From NCBI GenBank assembly GCA_028554645.1, contig JAQOOI010000075.1:744001-808000 (forward strand): a stretch of 64,000 nt of DNA. Direction: 5' to 3'. The first letter of the stretch is position 1. Each line of letters opens with the position of its first letter. The notes beneath the pieces were generated by a model, which was given only the letters and a program-made list of their open reading frames with translations, made no database searches and was not told where the DNA came from. This document shows positions 23,897 through 34,295 of this stretch, piece by piece. The DNA comes from Omphalotus guepiniiformis (taxonomy: Eukaryota; Basidiomycota; Agaricomycetes; Agaricales; Omphalotaceae). The position numbers were made by a program, and so were the translations under genes.

Positions 23897-24732
23897 TCAG
23901 GATGGAGAGTCGGTCATGTGACACTCACTCTCGTCATTCGGATGTTCTGATCCAGTATATGGATCAACTTCGACAAAAACAACTTGCAATGAAATTGTAT
24001 TCTGTGGCAGAAAAAGAGGTCAGGCACTCTCGCACTACGCAAATGTTAAATTCACATACTGTTATCGAGATGGCGACATCTGAGAAAAGTCAAGATGCGT
24101 ACGCAAAAAGAATAGCAACAAATACCTACCTCCAATCAGGACAAGGCATACAAGCTTGCCCGGATACTCATACTGAGAGGCTGCTTTCTAGTAGCATCTG
24201 AGATAAATCAGGTAATGTTAAGCATGGGAGAAGATGAGCAGTTACCTCCTGTCAGGGCAAGTCATGAAGTCTTGCCCTAAGTATACTCTTCGTCTTCTGG
24301 GATGCTGCTTAACGGCGGCATCTGAAAGACATCAGTATATGTCAGCTTTATATGAAAGGTTCAACGTCAACACCTACCCCCCATCGGGGCAAGTCGGTAA
24401 TGCTTGCCCAAATCCACTGAGTAATAGCAGATTACTCAATGATAGCGGGAATGACGATGTGCCATCCCGCTGAGTTCCCAGTCAGTGATGACTGCGTCGT
24501 ACTTCATCGGAAGATCTCGTCTTCCCTTCAGACCGTTCCTCGGTCTCATCAGTCCAGCAAGGCGATCAACTTTGCCTGTCCGATAACGTCGTCCGCTGAC
24601 GACACAATACCCTACACTCAAATATTAGAATCCATGAAATGCGAAACAAAAGGTAAAGCTTTACCCACCAGCCACACCTAGGACTGAGCTTGGGTATTGG
24701 GGTTGCACCGACGCGAATCCATTCAGCATCAT
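23897..24732 (-). other. Putative spliced transcript of unknown nature with repeated exon/intron units
   Basis: Read on the minus strand, this locus has a start MMLNGFASVQPQYPSSVLGV at 24732, a GTAAAG donor and a segment VGYCVVSGRRYRTGKVDRLA. Three related units follow (see the hairpin repeat). The last part has a GTATGT donor, a CTGAC branch site and a CCACAG acceptor joining VAISIT to NTISLQVVFVEVDPYTGSEH, which ends ...CHMTDSPS with a stop at 23897-23899. Splice signals look real, yet I could not build one continuous reading frame through the repeated units: each has stops in the frame the next requires. It may be a non-coding spliced RNA, a decayed gene, or a gene whose splice sites I misread. 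Confidence 0.35.
24120..24425 (-). repeat. Three tandem units, each with a 7-bp-stem, 9-nt-loop hairpin next to a splice-donor-like site
   Basis: Hairpins occupy 24139-24161, 24255-24277 and 24387-24409 (spacing 116 and 132 bp). On the minus strand each reads GGGCAAG, nine variable bases, then CTTGCCC or CTTGTCC. In the first unit the C-to-T change turns a G-C pair into G-U on the minus strand but into an A-C mismatch on the plus strand, which favours minus-strand RNA. Each hairpin is followed within about 10 nt by a GTAGGT or GTAACT donor. The exon-like segments preceding two of the units, and the exon after the array, start ATGYYRCC directly after a CAG. Confidence 0.7.
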
Positions 24733-24877
24733 GGTAGCTTCCAAAGAATAATTTCGAATACCAAATCTGATATCAATGCGTTGATTTAGGGTAGGTCAAT
24801 ACGTTTCTCACGCCACAACACTTCGATTCGGATTCGTCGACCAAAGGTTACATGTTTTACGAAATCAGACACAAGGG

Positions 24878-24902
24878 TACTATGGTGATCAGAGAATTGC
24901 AA
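24878..24902 (+). repeat. Left arm of a perfect 25-bp inverted repeat
   Basis: The arm begins TACTATGGTGATCAGAG. Its exact reverse complement is at 25438-25462, so the arms enclose about 535 bp. The match stops abruptly on both sides. I see no target-site duplication directly outside and no coding gene inside, so a non-autonomous foldback element is possible but unproven. Confidence 0.8.
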
Positions 24903-25437
24903 TGCACAGAGATGTGCAACTTCGTGAATATTTCCACATCTACCAACTTCTGTGCTTCGTCAATTTTTTGTAAGTCTTATTTGATGCATTGGAAACTATT
25001 TCTCAAATAAAAACAAGAGAATGTGTCGAGGAAAGTGAATGAGACCCATATTACTGCTCGGGAAGCGTGACTTTGAGGTGTGACATTCTCTGATATAGAG
25101 AATTACATTAATAGGATTGCCCATAAAAATTACATAGACATCTGAAAGTATACATTACCAGTCCATGTTCCGGTTCTCAAGGTGGCACGACAGGCAGAAG
25201 GTGGTATACATACAGGATTATGGAAAAAGTCAATGCTCTCTGACGCGGGTGGATGTGGCCGTGACAGCGTGATTGCAATTCCCTGTTCCTGCTTAAACAC
25301 TGTCTGACACAAGCACATCCTCATAGAAAAATCCCAGAAATTCAGTTTAAGGGTTTTAGAGCTCAAATAATGATTCTATGAAGATACTTAAGAGAATAGG
25401 CCTGAGAGGAAGATACAAAAAAGGATTTCTCAAAAAG

Positions 25438-25462
25438 TTGCAATTCTCTGATCACCATAGTA
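25438..25462 (-). repeat. Right arm of the perfect 25-bp inverted repeat
   Basis: Exact reverse complement of 24878-24902. The sequence between the arms is AT-rich, has no supported gene, and shows no TIR-transposase coding. Confidence 0.8.
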
Positions 25463-25676
25463 TATCGATGCGTAAAGTAAAATGTCCACATCTCCCACAA
25501 ACCAAAGTGCTAGTTGTAAGAGAACAGTGTCATAAGATACTAGAAGAGTCCGCGAAAAGTCCATAAGCAAAACCCACAAAAATCCTAGACCAAGGTATCA
25601 GTTTCTGCACGTACTAGTATGATAGTGAACAGATTAAATACCTACCGTTGGGCTCAGATGCGTGAAGACTTCCTGC

Positions 25677-26484
25677 TCAAGATGAAGAAGAAGTAGAGTT
25701 GGCAGCAGACTTCGCGGCACCCAAAGCCTTCTGCACTGACACAGGGGAAGTCGTATCGTTCCAGTTAGAGCCGCTTGGAACGATTGTGTTGTTACCAACG
25801 GAGGTGCCATTGAAGCCAAGGTTGCTGGTGCTCAGCGACCCATCAGGGTTAAAGATCTGCGACGACTTGTTGGCTATTTGGCTGTCATATCCAACATGAC
25901 GACCAGATTGGCGTGAAAGGTCTCCCTGGAAGGAAGAAAGACCAGAGGAGAACTGATTGAGGATTGTGTGTTAGCGTAACAATTTTAGTGATTCCTCAAT
26001 ACGCTTACCTGCTCGATCACAATTGTCTGGGTCTCAACCTCGCAGATTTGTTCCGTTACGATCCTGATGTGTGAACATAGGTCAAAGTTCACTAAGACGA
26101 AGAAGGAAGAGTATACCTCTTGGCTATTTCTTGAAGTACGACCAGTTTTTGCTGAACAATTTCGATCTGTTCGGTATGGCAAACGACCTCTCGCTCCTGA
26201 ACAACGACCACTTGGGCATTCTGGGAGCCGTCGAAGTTACCGACACCGTTGAAATTGTCGAAGCCTGCCATTGAGGCGAGACCGCCATAGTTGTTCAAAG
26301 ATACATCATTAGTGCGGATGTATAAGTCTACAAGATCCTGATCTGCTAAAAGTCAGTATCAAGATTGACCAAAAAAACATTTAGACTTACTCCAAGGGTC
26401 ACGCTTGGCAGAGAGAGGGGTCGCAAACGTTGACGAAGCCAACAAAAGGACAGAAGCAAAACGAATGGCAGATGTGGAAAACAT
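25677..26484 (-). CDS. Small secreted protein of unknown function
   Basis: Four exons encode about 200 residues. A clear signal peptide opens the protein (MFSTSAIRFASVLLLASSTF then ATPLSAKRD, with a KR site that could be cut by a Kex2-type protease). The mature part has a Gly/Asn-rich segment (NNYGGLASMAGFDNFNGVGN), then a heptad-like helical stretch EVVCHTEQIEIVQQKLVVLQ / EIAKRIVTEQICEVETQTIV with two cysteines, then FSSGLSSFQGDLSRQSGRHV. It ends in a Ser/Asn/Thr-rich tail rich in N-glycosylation sequons. The introns are well formed (GTAAGT, GTATAC and GTAAGC donors). I do not recognise the family. The helical pair of cysteines suggests a coiled-coil or disulfide-linked secreted oligomer; that is inference. 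Confidence 0.72.
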
Positions 26485-29292
26485 TGCTTTGAAATGGACA
26501 AGTCAAATCGGATATCTCAATATCTAGATAGAATCCAAGTGAGCTGAAAATCATCAACACCAGATAGAACTTACCTATACAACAACACTATGAAGCCGGC
26601 CTGGGCAATGTGGAAGAATATGAACGGTCGACGAAAAGAGGATTGCAACAAAGGCAACCGGGCCAGACAGAAAAGAAAGGAACTTGTCCGGGAACGAAGG
26701 TAAACGAAAGAATAGAATGCTTTACAGGAACCGCTGAGCAGCACATTATATATGAATTCGTGGGCTCATATGCAGAGGTGACCATGGATACGATGGAAAA
26801 GGATCTGTGTGAACGGGACGAAGGTTTGGTAGAGTTCAATGGTACTAGGAGGAGGCACAAACCAAATTAGGGAAGGTCATCTGTTGAGGAAGCTAGATCT
26901 GCCGGCATATCCTTGACGACTACCATACATGCGAACGCCGAATTGACCCAATACCGATTCACTGGATCCTCTTCTATCAGCATCATAAAGCAAAACTCAT
27001 AAATCTCGTTCCTTCTGCTTCGTTTGACCTTTCGTATGTTTTCGCATTGCACTCCGTATGTTTTCGCATCGCACTCCGTACGCACAATACTTCAGAAACC
27101 ATGTCCGCGTCCTCCCTCAGCTAAGATCCTTATTCTGATGCATATCTATCTTGGACTTTTGGCTCGGTCTCCTCGGGCGGTATGCTTCTTATTGAAATGC
27201 ATTACAGGCTGATCGATCATCAGTTGCTATCTACTCTGTCAAGTCTTGGCATCATACGTATGATGATTGCTTTGCCTAATGATATGTACTTACAACGACG
27301 GGATGAACGTATATTCCTGCTCGTGCTCTAGAAACTATCAGGAAACATGATTCGCACATAACAATAAGACGTTTCGCGGCGTAATACGCTTGAACCTGGA
27401 AGTATCAAACCTAGACTAGTACAGTGATATGCGCACCATTTTTCCCAGGACTGCGACCTTCTCTGAGCTCAACATGGTCAACCTTCGAAATCGTATGAAC
27501 ATCCAGTCGAGACATATCTCCATTTCCGAGTCGACTGTCCATGTCAGGTCTCAGCCTAGACACAGCAAATGGCAGCTAGCAGGCTCCTACAGCGTTCGAT
27601 TCCATGTAAGCGCCTGGATTATTCAAGATGTAATCGCTACTCACAGTACGAATGATTGTCGGCTGCTGCACCTCCAAGCAGATATCAGAGTATCGTACCC
27701 ATGTTCCACTCCTCTGGATTCTTGCAATGTACACGCGTAGGCAACGTTCTTCTCACTGCTTTGCCTGTGATTGCTGCCTCCTTGCCATGAGCTGTTACAC
27801 GACATAGAACATGTCTGGATCATTGCTTTCCTGTCGTTGTGTCTTATAGCAACCCCGCCCAGAAGACCGGGTGATCCGCTGGTAGTTGCTTGAGCCTTGA
27901 ATTTTGTCGAGCATCACTCGAGTCGCTCGTACTAGATTTGGCGGCACAAAGGAACGTGCAGAACATGATTGGCAGGATCGCTGCCAGAGGACGCACAAGA
28001 TTTTCTCTGAAACGGGTAACGGGGCAGAACACCCCGTCGTAATAAAGCGCCGTGCTATATGACTTGCTCGTGAGAGGCGTCGGAGGCCGGACTGACAGAC
28101 TACAGAGCGTATGGAATCCCAGTTCGACCCAGAATCGGCGAATGCGATCCATCATCAGCCAACATCCTGGCTGAAAGTACCTGAACTTGTCTCAGCCCGG
28201 GAAGTCCATCAGTAGACATGCTGTCAACTTACCGAGGTCATTATTGAGGCCATCAACTCCAAAGACATCAATGTAGTGGCTGACGGTGGTATGGTTTCAA
28301 CCAGCTTGGTGTCCAAATACACGCCTCAAATTGTTGATGAAGATTCCAATTCCCGACAAGCATGGAATTGCGTGAAGACTGTCCTCAACGGTTACCGCCT
28401 GCTATATGATAGACATCTTCATACGTACCAAAGGACATGCCGCAAAAACCACACATTGTGCAATCTCCTTAATAAAAGCAAGGGCGCTGCGGAATACTTT
28501 GAAACGACCTGTTCGGAGTGACATACGAACTCCTGAGATTGCTGCGTAGCAAATGATGTGCTCGAAGTCAGAGTGGGCGAACTCACCCGGAAGAAATTGT
28601 TGAAATTGGACAGTATATAAAGAAAAGCTGCCCAGCGCCAGCGCCGCCAGTTGGTAATTGAGAAGATACCTCGCGGTGCTGGCGTAGTAGTATACATTCA
28701 GCGAGAACGCTTGGGCATGGAGACCTGGTCGGACACGAATCAGGTTTGAAGAGGAAGAAACTGATGATACAGCAGCCGCGACGTAGACATGGTTTATACG
28801 TCTTTCAACGACTAGGTATAAGTTCAACATTGGGTTATAGCAGATGCTGTAGTGCGGAGTTTGGCACTGTGAGCGGGTCTCGTATCTAAGACTGGAAAGT
28901 AGTTCGTTAATGGCTCAGCGCTCAGCTTGATATACAACGTTCTTTGACTTGTGGGTGCGAAGGTAGCCTTTCTAATTTTTCATCCAGCCTCATACGTACC
29001 ACGCACAGCCCAACCATGTCAACCCCTGTCAATTGTCATTTTCAGGACGGCGACAGAGATGGATGTTTTGCTTACATTCACTCTCTTGCTATCAAACAGC
29101 CGCAGAAACTGCTCCTCATCAGCATCATGAAGTTCAGGATAGACGGTCAACTCGACACGTAGACACCACGCGCATCAAGCATATTACACTCTGGTGTTTG
29201 CACTGGCTTTAGAGATCTCTGGCACAGGTCAACGATAAACATTCAGCCAAACTACGAATAGGTACAACACGATGGGTGAGCTATCCTCATCC
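26485..29292. other. Gene-poor stretch with no supported gene
   Basis: About 2.8 kb. Open frames of 60-140 codons occur on both strands, for example 28402-28830 and 27844-28155 on the minus strand, both with hydrophobic stretches. None continues through plausible splice sites into a family I recognise. The minus-strand hydrophobic pieces could be leftovers of a multi-pass membrane protein such as a DUF6533-type gene, but this is weak. A 22-bp tandem repeat is at 27033-27076. Confidence 0.5.
27033..27076. repeat. 22-bp tandem repeat, two copies
   Basis: Copies at 27033-27054 and 27055-27076 begin CGTATGTTTTCGCAT and differ at one base. It looks like a simple local duplication. Confidence 0.85.
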
Positions 29293-31048
29293 TTATAGCT
29301 CATCACGAGTTGACTCTGGCGACAGGAAAGCCTCTGTTAGCTCTACACAGGGTAACCCATTAGTCACCAATTCCGAGTTCGCTACTGTGAGTAGAAACTT
29401 ACTGCGCCTTGTATGCGACGTGATTTCCACCGGAAGAACAACATTGTATTCCACAAAGAGGTCGCCATATGCGTCATGTCTATCGAACACAGGCATTCCT
29501 TCCCCTTCAATCTTCTGTACAAAGCCTGATGGAGATCGATCAGAGTTTTTAAATACAAAAAGGGGGAGGAGGGGAAAATATCATGAATGTGAGAATGAGG
29601 CATTCATACCTGGTTGTGTCACTCCTTTTCGCTGAAGCCGAACAACATGTCCATCTAGGTGTGTCAGATTCCTGTCAAATCCTAGCAACGCCTATGAAAG
29701 CATCATTTGAATAACTTTGGGAAGAGACGTAAAAACAGATAGAAACCGACCTCATCAACGCCAATGGTCTCTTTCCAATACAAACTGGTTTCCTTCCTTC
29801 TCCATCCACCTTGGTCGCGTCGACTCCGCACTCTTAAAACAACATCGCCAGGCTCCCAATCTGGGCTTTCGTCACCCTCCGCCTCAAATACAACCTCGTG
29901 CCCCTCCGGCATACCAGGAGTAACTTCTAGTGTATAATGTGCGGTGTGATCGATAACCTTGTGACCATCGCAATGCGGACACTTCTTATGTATCACTTTG
30001 CCCCGTCCTCCACATTGATTGCAGGTAACTTGACTTTGGGCAAACATACCAGGGAAGATCTGGGAGAATCACGTCTCAATTGGCGAGCCATAGCGTGCTA
30101 TAACTGCATACCTGTTGTTTGACGATCTGTACCCCAGAACCACCACACGCAGAGCACGTATGGATGTCCCCGTCGGATGCAGCTCCTGACCCTCGACAGT
30201 GATCGCAGAGAATTCGCTTTTTAATCATAAACTGCACGACACGCGGAAGTGAGTTTAAGTATGTAGAACCAGACAATCACACGCACATCTATACTTGCTC
30301 CTTGGTACCTACATTTTCAAATCAGTCTAGGTATCACAAATGGGAATGAACCTAGCACTCACATATCAGCAAGTCCGACCTCAAACTCGGTCAAAGACGT
30401 CGGCCCGCGACGCACTTGCTGTGATGGATCTGGGTATACTGATTAATGTCCATAGATAGCTTCAACATGATTGTGCACTGACGACCACCGCCAAAGAAGC
30501 TGGAGAAAACATCGAAGGGATTGGCCTGATGGTTTTGTCCCCCTTCATGAGCCTTAAGGCCTTCCTCTCCACAACATTGTCAAAAAAACTAAAAACATTG
30601 ATCCTCACAGGCATACATACCTCTCCGTGTCGGTCATATATTTGTCGTTTCTAAAGGCCTGATTAGTTCCCCGCAACGTTTTTTTTTTGCAGAAACCTTA
30701 CAGTCGCATCAGACAGTACTTCGTAGGCTGTATTACATTGAATACTTGGTCAGGGGACGCGCAGGAAGGAACAGGGGACGTACCATACGCTATTTCCACG
30801 AAACGGTCCTCCGCGCCAGGGTCCTTGTTTTTGTCAGGGTGATATTTTCGACTCAGCTTCTTATACGCATGCCTAATATCCTTGTCCGTGGCCGATCTAT
30901 GTACTGCGAGAGACACGCAGCATGCTCATTCGTCGCGAGAACTCTGAACAAGATAGAGGAACGCACTGTCGAGAACTTTGTATAAATCTGTAGCCGCTGC
31001 AGCGAGAACAGAGAGTGAAAGGAAAAGGAATGTGTAGAGGTAAAGCAT
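29293..31048 (-). CDS. SCJ1: ER-lumenal J-domain co-chaperone, Scj1/DNAJB11 type, ending RDEL
   Basis: The signal peptide [19 protein letters not shown] leads straight into ATDLYKVLD and the J-domain ([20 protein letters not shown] with [19 protein letters not shown]; the HPD motif is intact). Zinc-finger repeats follow: [32 protein letters not shown] and CPHCDGHKV. The substrate-binding part includes [20 protein letters not shown] and [20 protein letters not shown]. After a short last intron the protein ends [10 protein letters not shown], an ER-retrieval signal. It should work with the lumenal Hsp70 (Kar2/BiP) in folding and ER-associated degradation. Exons in the 30.2-30.75 kb middle part were not all traced. 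It is divergent from the aspartic protease gene with 387 bp between the ATGs. Confidence 0.88.
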
Positions 31049-31435
31049 GAGGAAAATGGAACAGAGCCTTGCACCAGAGATACTTCAAATTCTTGCAATT
31101 GGCGGGAATGCTTCGGAATCAGTAAAGTTAGCGACACGTATTGAAGTAGGTCACGTGATGAGGCTGTAAGCAAATATGAAGCAACAACCATTTCTGGGTG
31201 TTTGTGGGGCACTGTAGGGCACTGTCCGGGGACGGCTAAGTTCCCTGTGAAGCTAACCGGATGACATAAGCCAGACAATGTATTTGTCTCGCTGTAATGA
31301 ATTCTCAATTGATTTTCCCATCTCTATACTACTGGTCTCTCCTTAAGCCTCCTTAGCCGCTAATCACTTCAACGTTTCTGTTTCTCACTCATCTCTGGAT
31401 GTCTCTTCTTTGATTTTCTGTCCTCGAAGTCTACC
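31049..31435. promoter_or_regulatory. Divergent promoter region between Scj1-like and aspartic protease genes
   Basis: The only sequence between two divergent ATGs. It contains CACGTG at about 31153 and a short direct repeat of GGGCACTGT near 31207. Both are pattern observations without functional proof. Confidence 0.5.
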
Positions 31436-33738
31436 ATGTGGTGCCTTTCTCTGGTGCTTTTGCTCCTTCTGACCTGGACGGATTCATGGACTCAAGCAAT
31501 TCCTCGGAATTCTGCCCTTTATACATCCAAAAATCTTGCGCCTCGCGCTGTTGCCAATACTACAGAGACCTTCATAACACCTGTGTCTCTCTCGAGTGAT
31601 GGAGAGTAAGGATAGTTTCTTCGTGTCGGTCGAGTGAACGTCTCATTCTTTTGCAGGTCGTATTATGCGGTGATTCAGTTGGGAGATATCAACTTTCGCG
31701 TGTCTCTGGACACTGCGTCTTCAGATTTATGGATTGTATCTTCATCATGCTCCAGCAATGCTTGCAAGAGCGTCCCTCGATATCCACTGACCTACGAGAG
31801 TTCAACCTTTTCCGCAGTCAATGGCAATGGGACGGCGTTCAGCGCAGGTTACGCCGACGGCACAGGTAACATTCTTCACATGCTTTCGTGGAGATCACAG
31901 GTTAATATCGTCACCGCGGTAGTGGCCTCTGGCTTTGTTGCAAGAGAAACCGTGCATCTGTCGAACTTGACTTTGCCAGACCAGGCTTTTGGTGAGGTCA
32001 CCTGAAAGACATGCCGTGCTGATATGTATTCTTATGTTATCACTTAGCTCTTATCACCGATTCCAACGTCACTATGGCTGATCAAACGAGTGGTATCCTC
32101 GGTCTTGGCTTCCCTCGTATTTCTACCATCAGCAGCTCCGTTACTAATTGTGAGTCCGTTATTCAATCCACTCTTAAGTATGCCATCTCTGATCATCAGC
32201 TAGCCGCACCTTTGTTCCCGAGTCTTGCGCAGCAGGGGCTGCTAGAGTATCCACTTTTTGGTTTGAGCCTTACGAGAAACGAGACTGGGTCTCTCGCTTT
32301 AGGTGGGTAGATCAAACTTCTACTTGATGTCGTCGTCTTGAGTGACATGCATCAGGTGCCATCGATGGCTCCATTGTCACTAACTTGAGTAATATTGCAT
32401 GGAACGAGGTGGTCGAATTTGCCCCCTTTGGTCCGGGAAACTCGTCAAGTTACTACCAATGGACAATACCTCTGGAAAGTCTCGCGGTATGGACGTTTTT
32501 GTGGCCTAGAGAAATGAATTTTATTGTTACGTGACAGCTTAACGGAACTGCCATCGCGCTTTCACCATCGTACCCAACTGTGACGGGAAATAAGTCGCTT
32601 GCTATATTCGATGTGTGCGTTTTGTGTCTTGTTCTCACCATCCCCCTTACCTACGAAGTTACAGAGGAACACCAGGAATCTATGGCCCATGGCAAGATGT
32701 AGGCTGAACTCTTCCGTACCCTCCATGATCAGGAACTAATATGTGACAGGTTTCTACGTTATTTTCCTCCTTCAATGGTGCTCGATTGGTAGACTCTAGT
32801 GATTGAGACCTTAAATGTGTATATGATGTTGAGACTGATATTCAGCTTCACAGGCGGTCAATGGGCTGTCCCTTGCGACTCATCCTTAACTATGTCGTTT
32901 ACTTTCGGGTTAGTGTCATTGGCGGCCCCAACAACATCCTCGTCTCATCCTTGTTTGCAGGACGCAAAATTTCACTTTACAACCAACCGATTATCTCATT
33001 GGACCTGCTTCCGGAAATCCGAGTATATGTCTTGCCTGGCCTAGAGCTGTGACTCCGAGTCCAGATGGCATTGATTGGCAGCTTGGTATGTGTATGAAAT
33101 CTTCATTTTTTCAGCGCATTTATTTTGATTTAGGTACCCCTTTCCTGCGGACAGTGTATTCGATATTCAGGTGAATCCCTAGTGAATCTACAAACTGGAA
33201 TTGGACTGACCGCGCGTCCAGCTACGGAATCGACGGCAAGGAACCCCCAATGATTGGTTTGTATCCTTTGAGCAATACTACGGCCCCGGAGTTGCCTTCT
33301 GCGGTGTCATCTTTCTTTTCCTCCGCATCCGCGACAATTGGAACTACTCTTCCAAACTTCCTCCTTGGTACCCCTTCAGTGACGACACCCGCTTATTCCT
33401 TAAATTCCTCTGTCAGTGCTCCAACTGGTGGTATCATCTCCACAGAGCTCGCCACTGCCACGTATAGCCCAATTCTGGTTCAAGGCGCAGTCAATCTCTC
33501 TGCTATACCCGTTATCACACCCTCGCCCACTGTTGCTACCATTACGATAACTAATTCTGGTGGCTCCCTTAGTACCTCTACCTCAACATTGTCAGTACCT
33601 TCCATTGTGCTTGGTGTACCTCCCGGCTGGAGCACAAACGCAGGGCTCGCATCACGAGCCTCCTGGTGGGTACCCTTTGCATCCGCTGTTCTTTCCATCA
33701 TATTCTGTTACATCAGGATTCCGGACTTAGTATCTTAG
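31436..33738 (+). CDS. Pepsin-like (A1) aspartic protease with C-terminal membrane tail
   Basis: About ten exons. A signal peptide (MWCLSLVLLLLLTWTDSWTQ) is followed by a short propeptide. The first catalytic motif is in FRVSLDTASSDLWIVSSSCS (DTASSDLW, where DTGSSDLW is usual). Then come the flap region (FSAGYADGTG), QTSGILGLGFPRIST and FGLSLTRNETGSLALGG. The second motif comes from a spliced join, AIFDVGTPGIYGPWQDV, so the usual DTGT/DSGT is DVGT. The C-terminus is a Ser/Thr-rich stalk and a hydrophobic end (WWVPFASAVLSIIFCYI), as in membrane- or GPI-tethered yapsin-like enzymes. Both catalytic aspartates are present. Exon joins around 32.6-33.2 kb are approximate. Probable role: cell-surface or secretory-pathway proteolysis. 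Confidence 0.8.
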
Positions 33739-34295
33739 CCCACCGATCTTTATTAGTCGACATTCTATACTGTCGCCGTCGCATTGCTGTGTTTGTACTA
33801 CTATGTGTCGGATAACAAAGGACATTAAGATCGCACGTAGAAGGATTATTTGAGATGAATTGTAAACCATTGCCTGGTACTTTGCAAGCGAGTGGAACAT
33901 TACTTACCATCTCGAAACTTGGGGTGAATTCTCGGCCGTGCTGTAATTGATATCAACAGTGCGGCAGCGCACTACCTACGAATGCTTAGTTCCTGATCGA
34001 GAGACCAGATTCAACACCATTGCGGTGCTTCAAGCTTCAAGCTTGAAATACCAACAAGGCTAGCTTCTGCATACTTAACAAATTACAACTGCCCGAATGA
34101 TTTGACGGCACGCGTGCAAGACTTAGCGCGATCACGTGGAACAACGCGACAGACTATGTCACGTTCGGTCACAGTAAGTAATGTATGGACTTATGTATGT
34201 TTCGTCTTTCATTCAATCTTGATTTGCCACTGTGACTTGGACTTCCCTCTTCCAACAACTATCTCGTTCTGAACGCTATCCAGTGCAAGTCCATC
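33739..34295. other. Intergenic region upstream of the RecQ gene
   Basis: No gene is visible. A small palindrome-like CTTCAAGCTTCAAGCTTGAA lies near 34028. Confidence 0.5.

Noticed and set aside
24120..24425. CRISPR-like array
   Set aside because: The repeats are diverged, spacing is uneven, the genome is eukaryotic, and the conserved part is a short hairpin next to splice-like sites.
24234..24473. Plus-strand 79-codon open frame over the hairpin repeats
   Set aside because: The stem G-U change and the splice-like signals favour the minus strand; the frame has no known homologue and is explained by the repeats.
28276..28521. Plus-strand frame with VVADGGM-like stretch suggesting an enzyme
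   Set aside because: Too short, with no flanking exons and no further family motifs; a chance resemblance.
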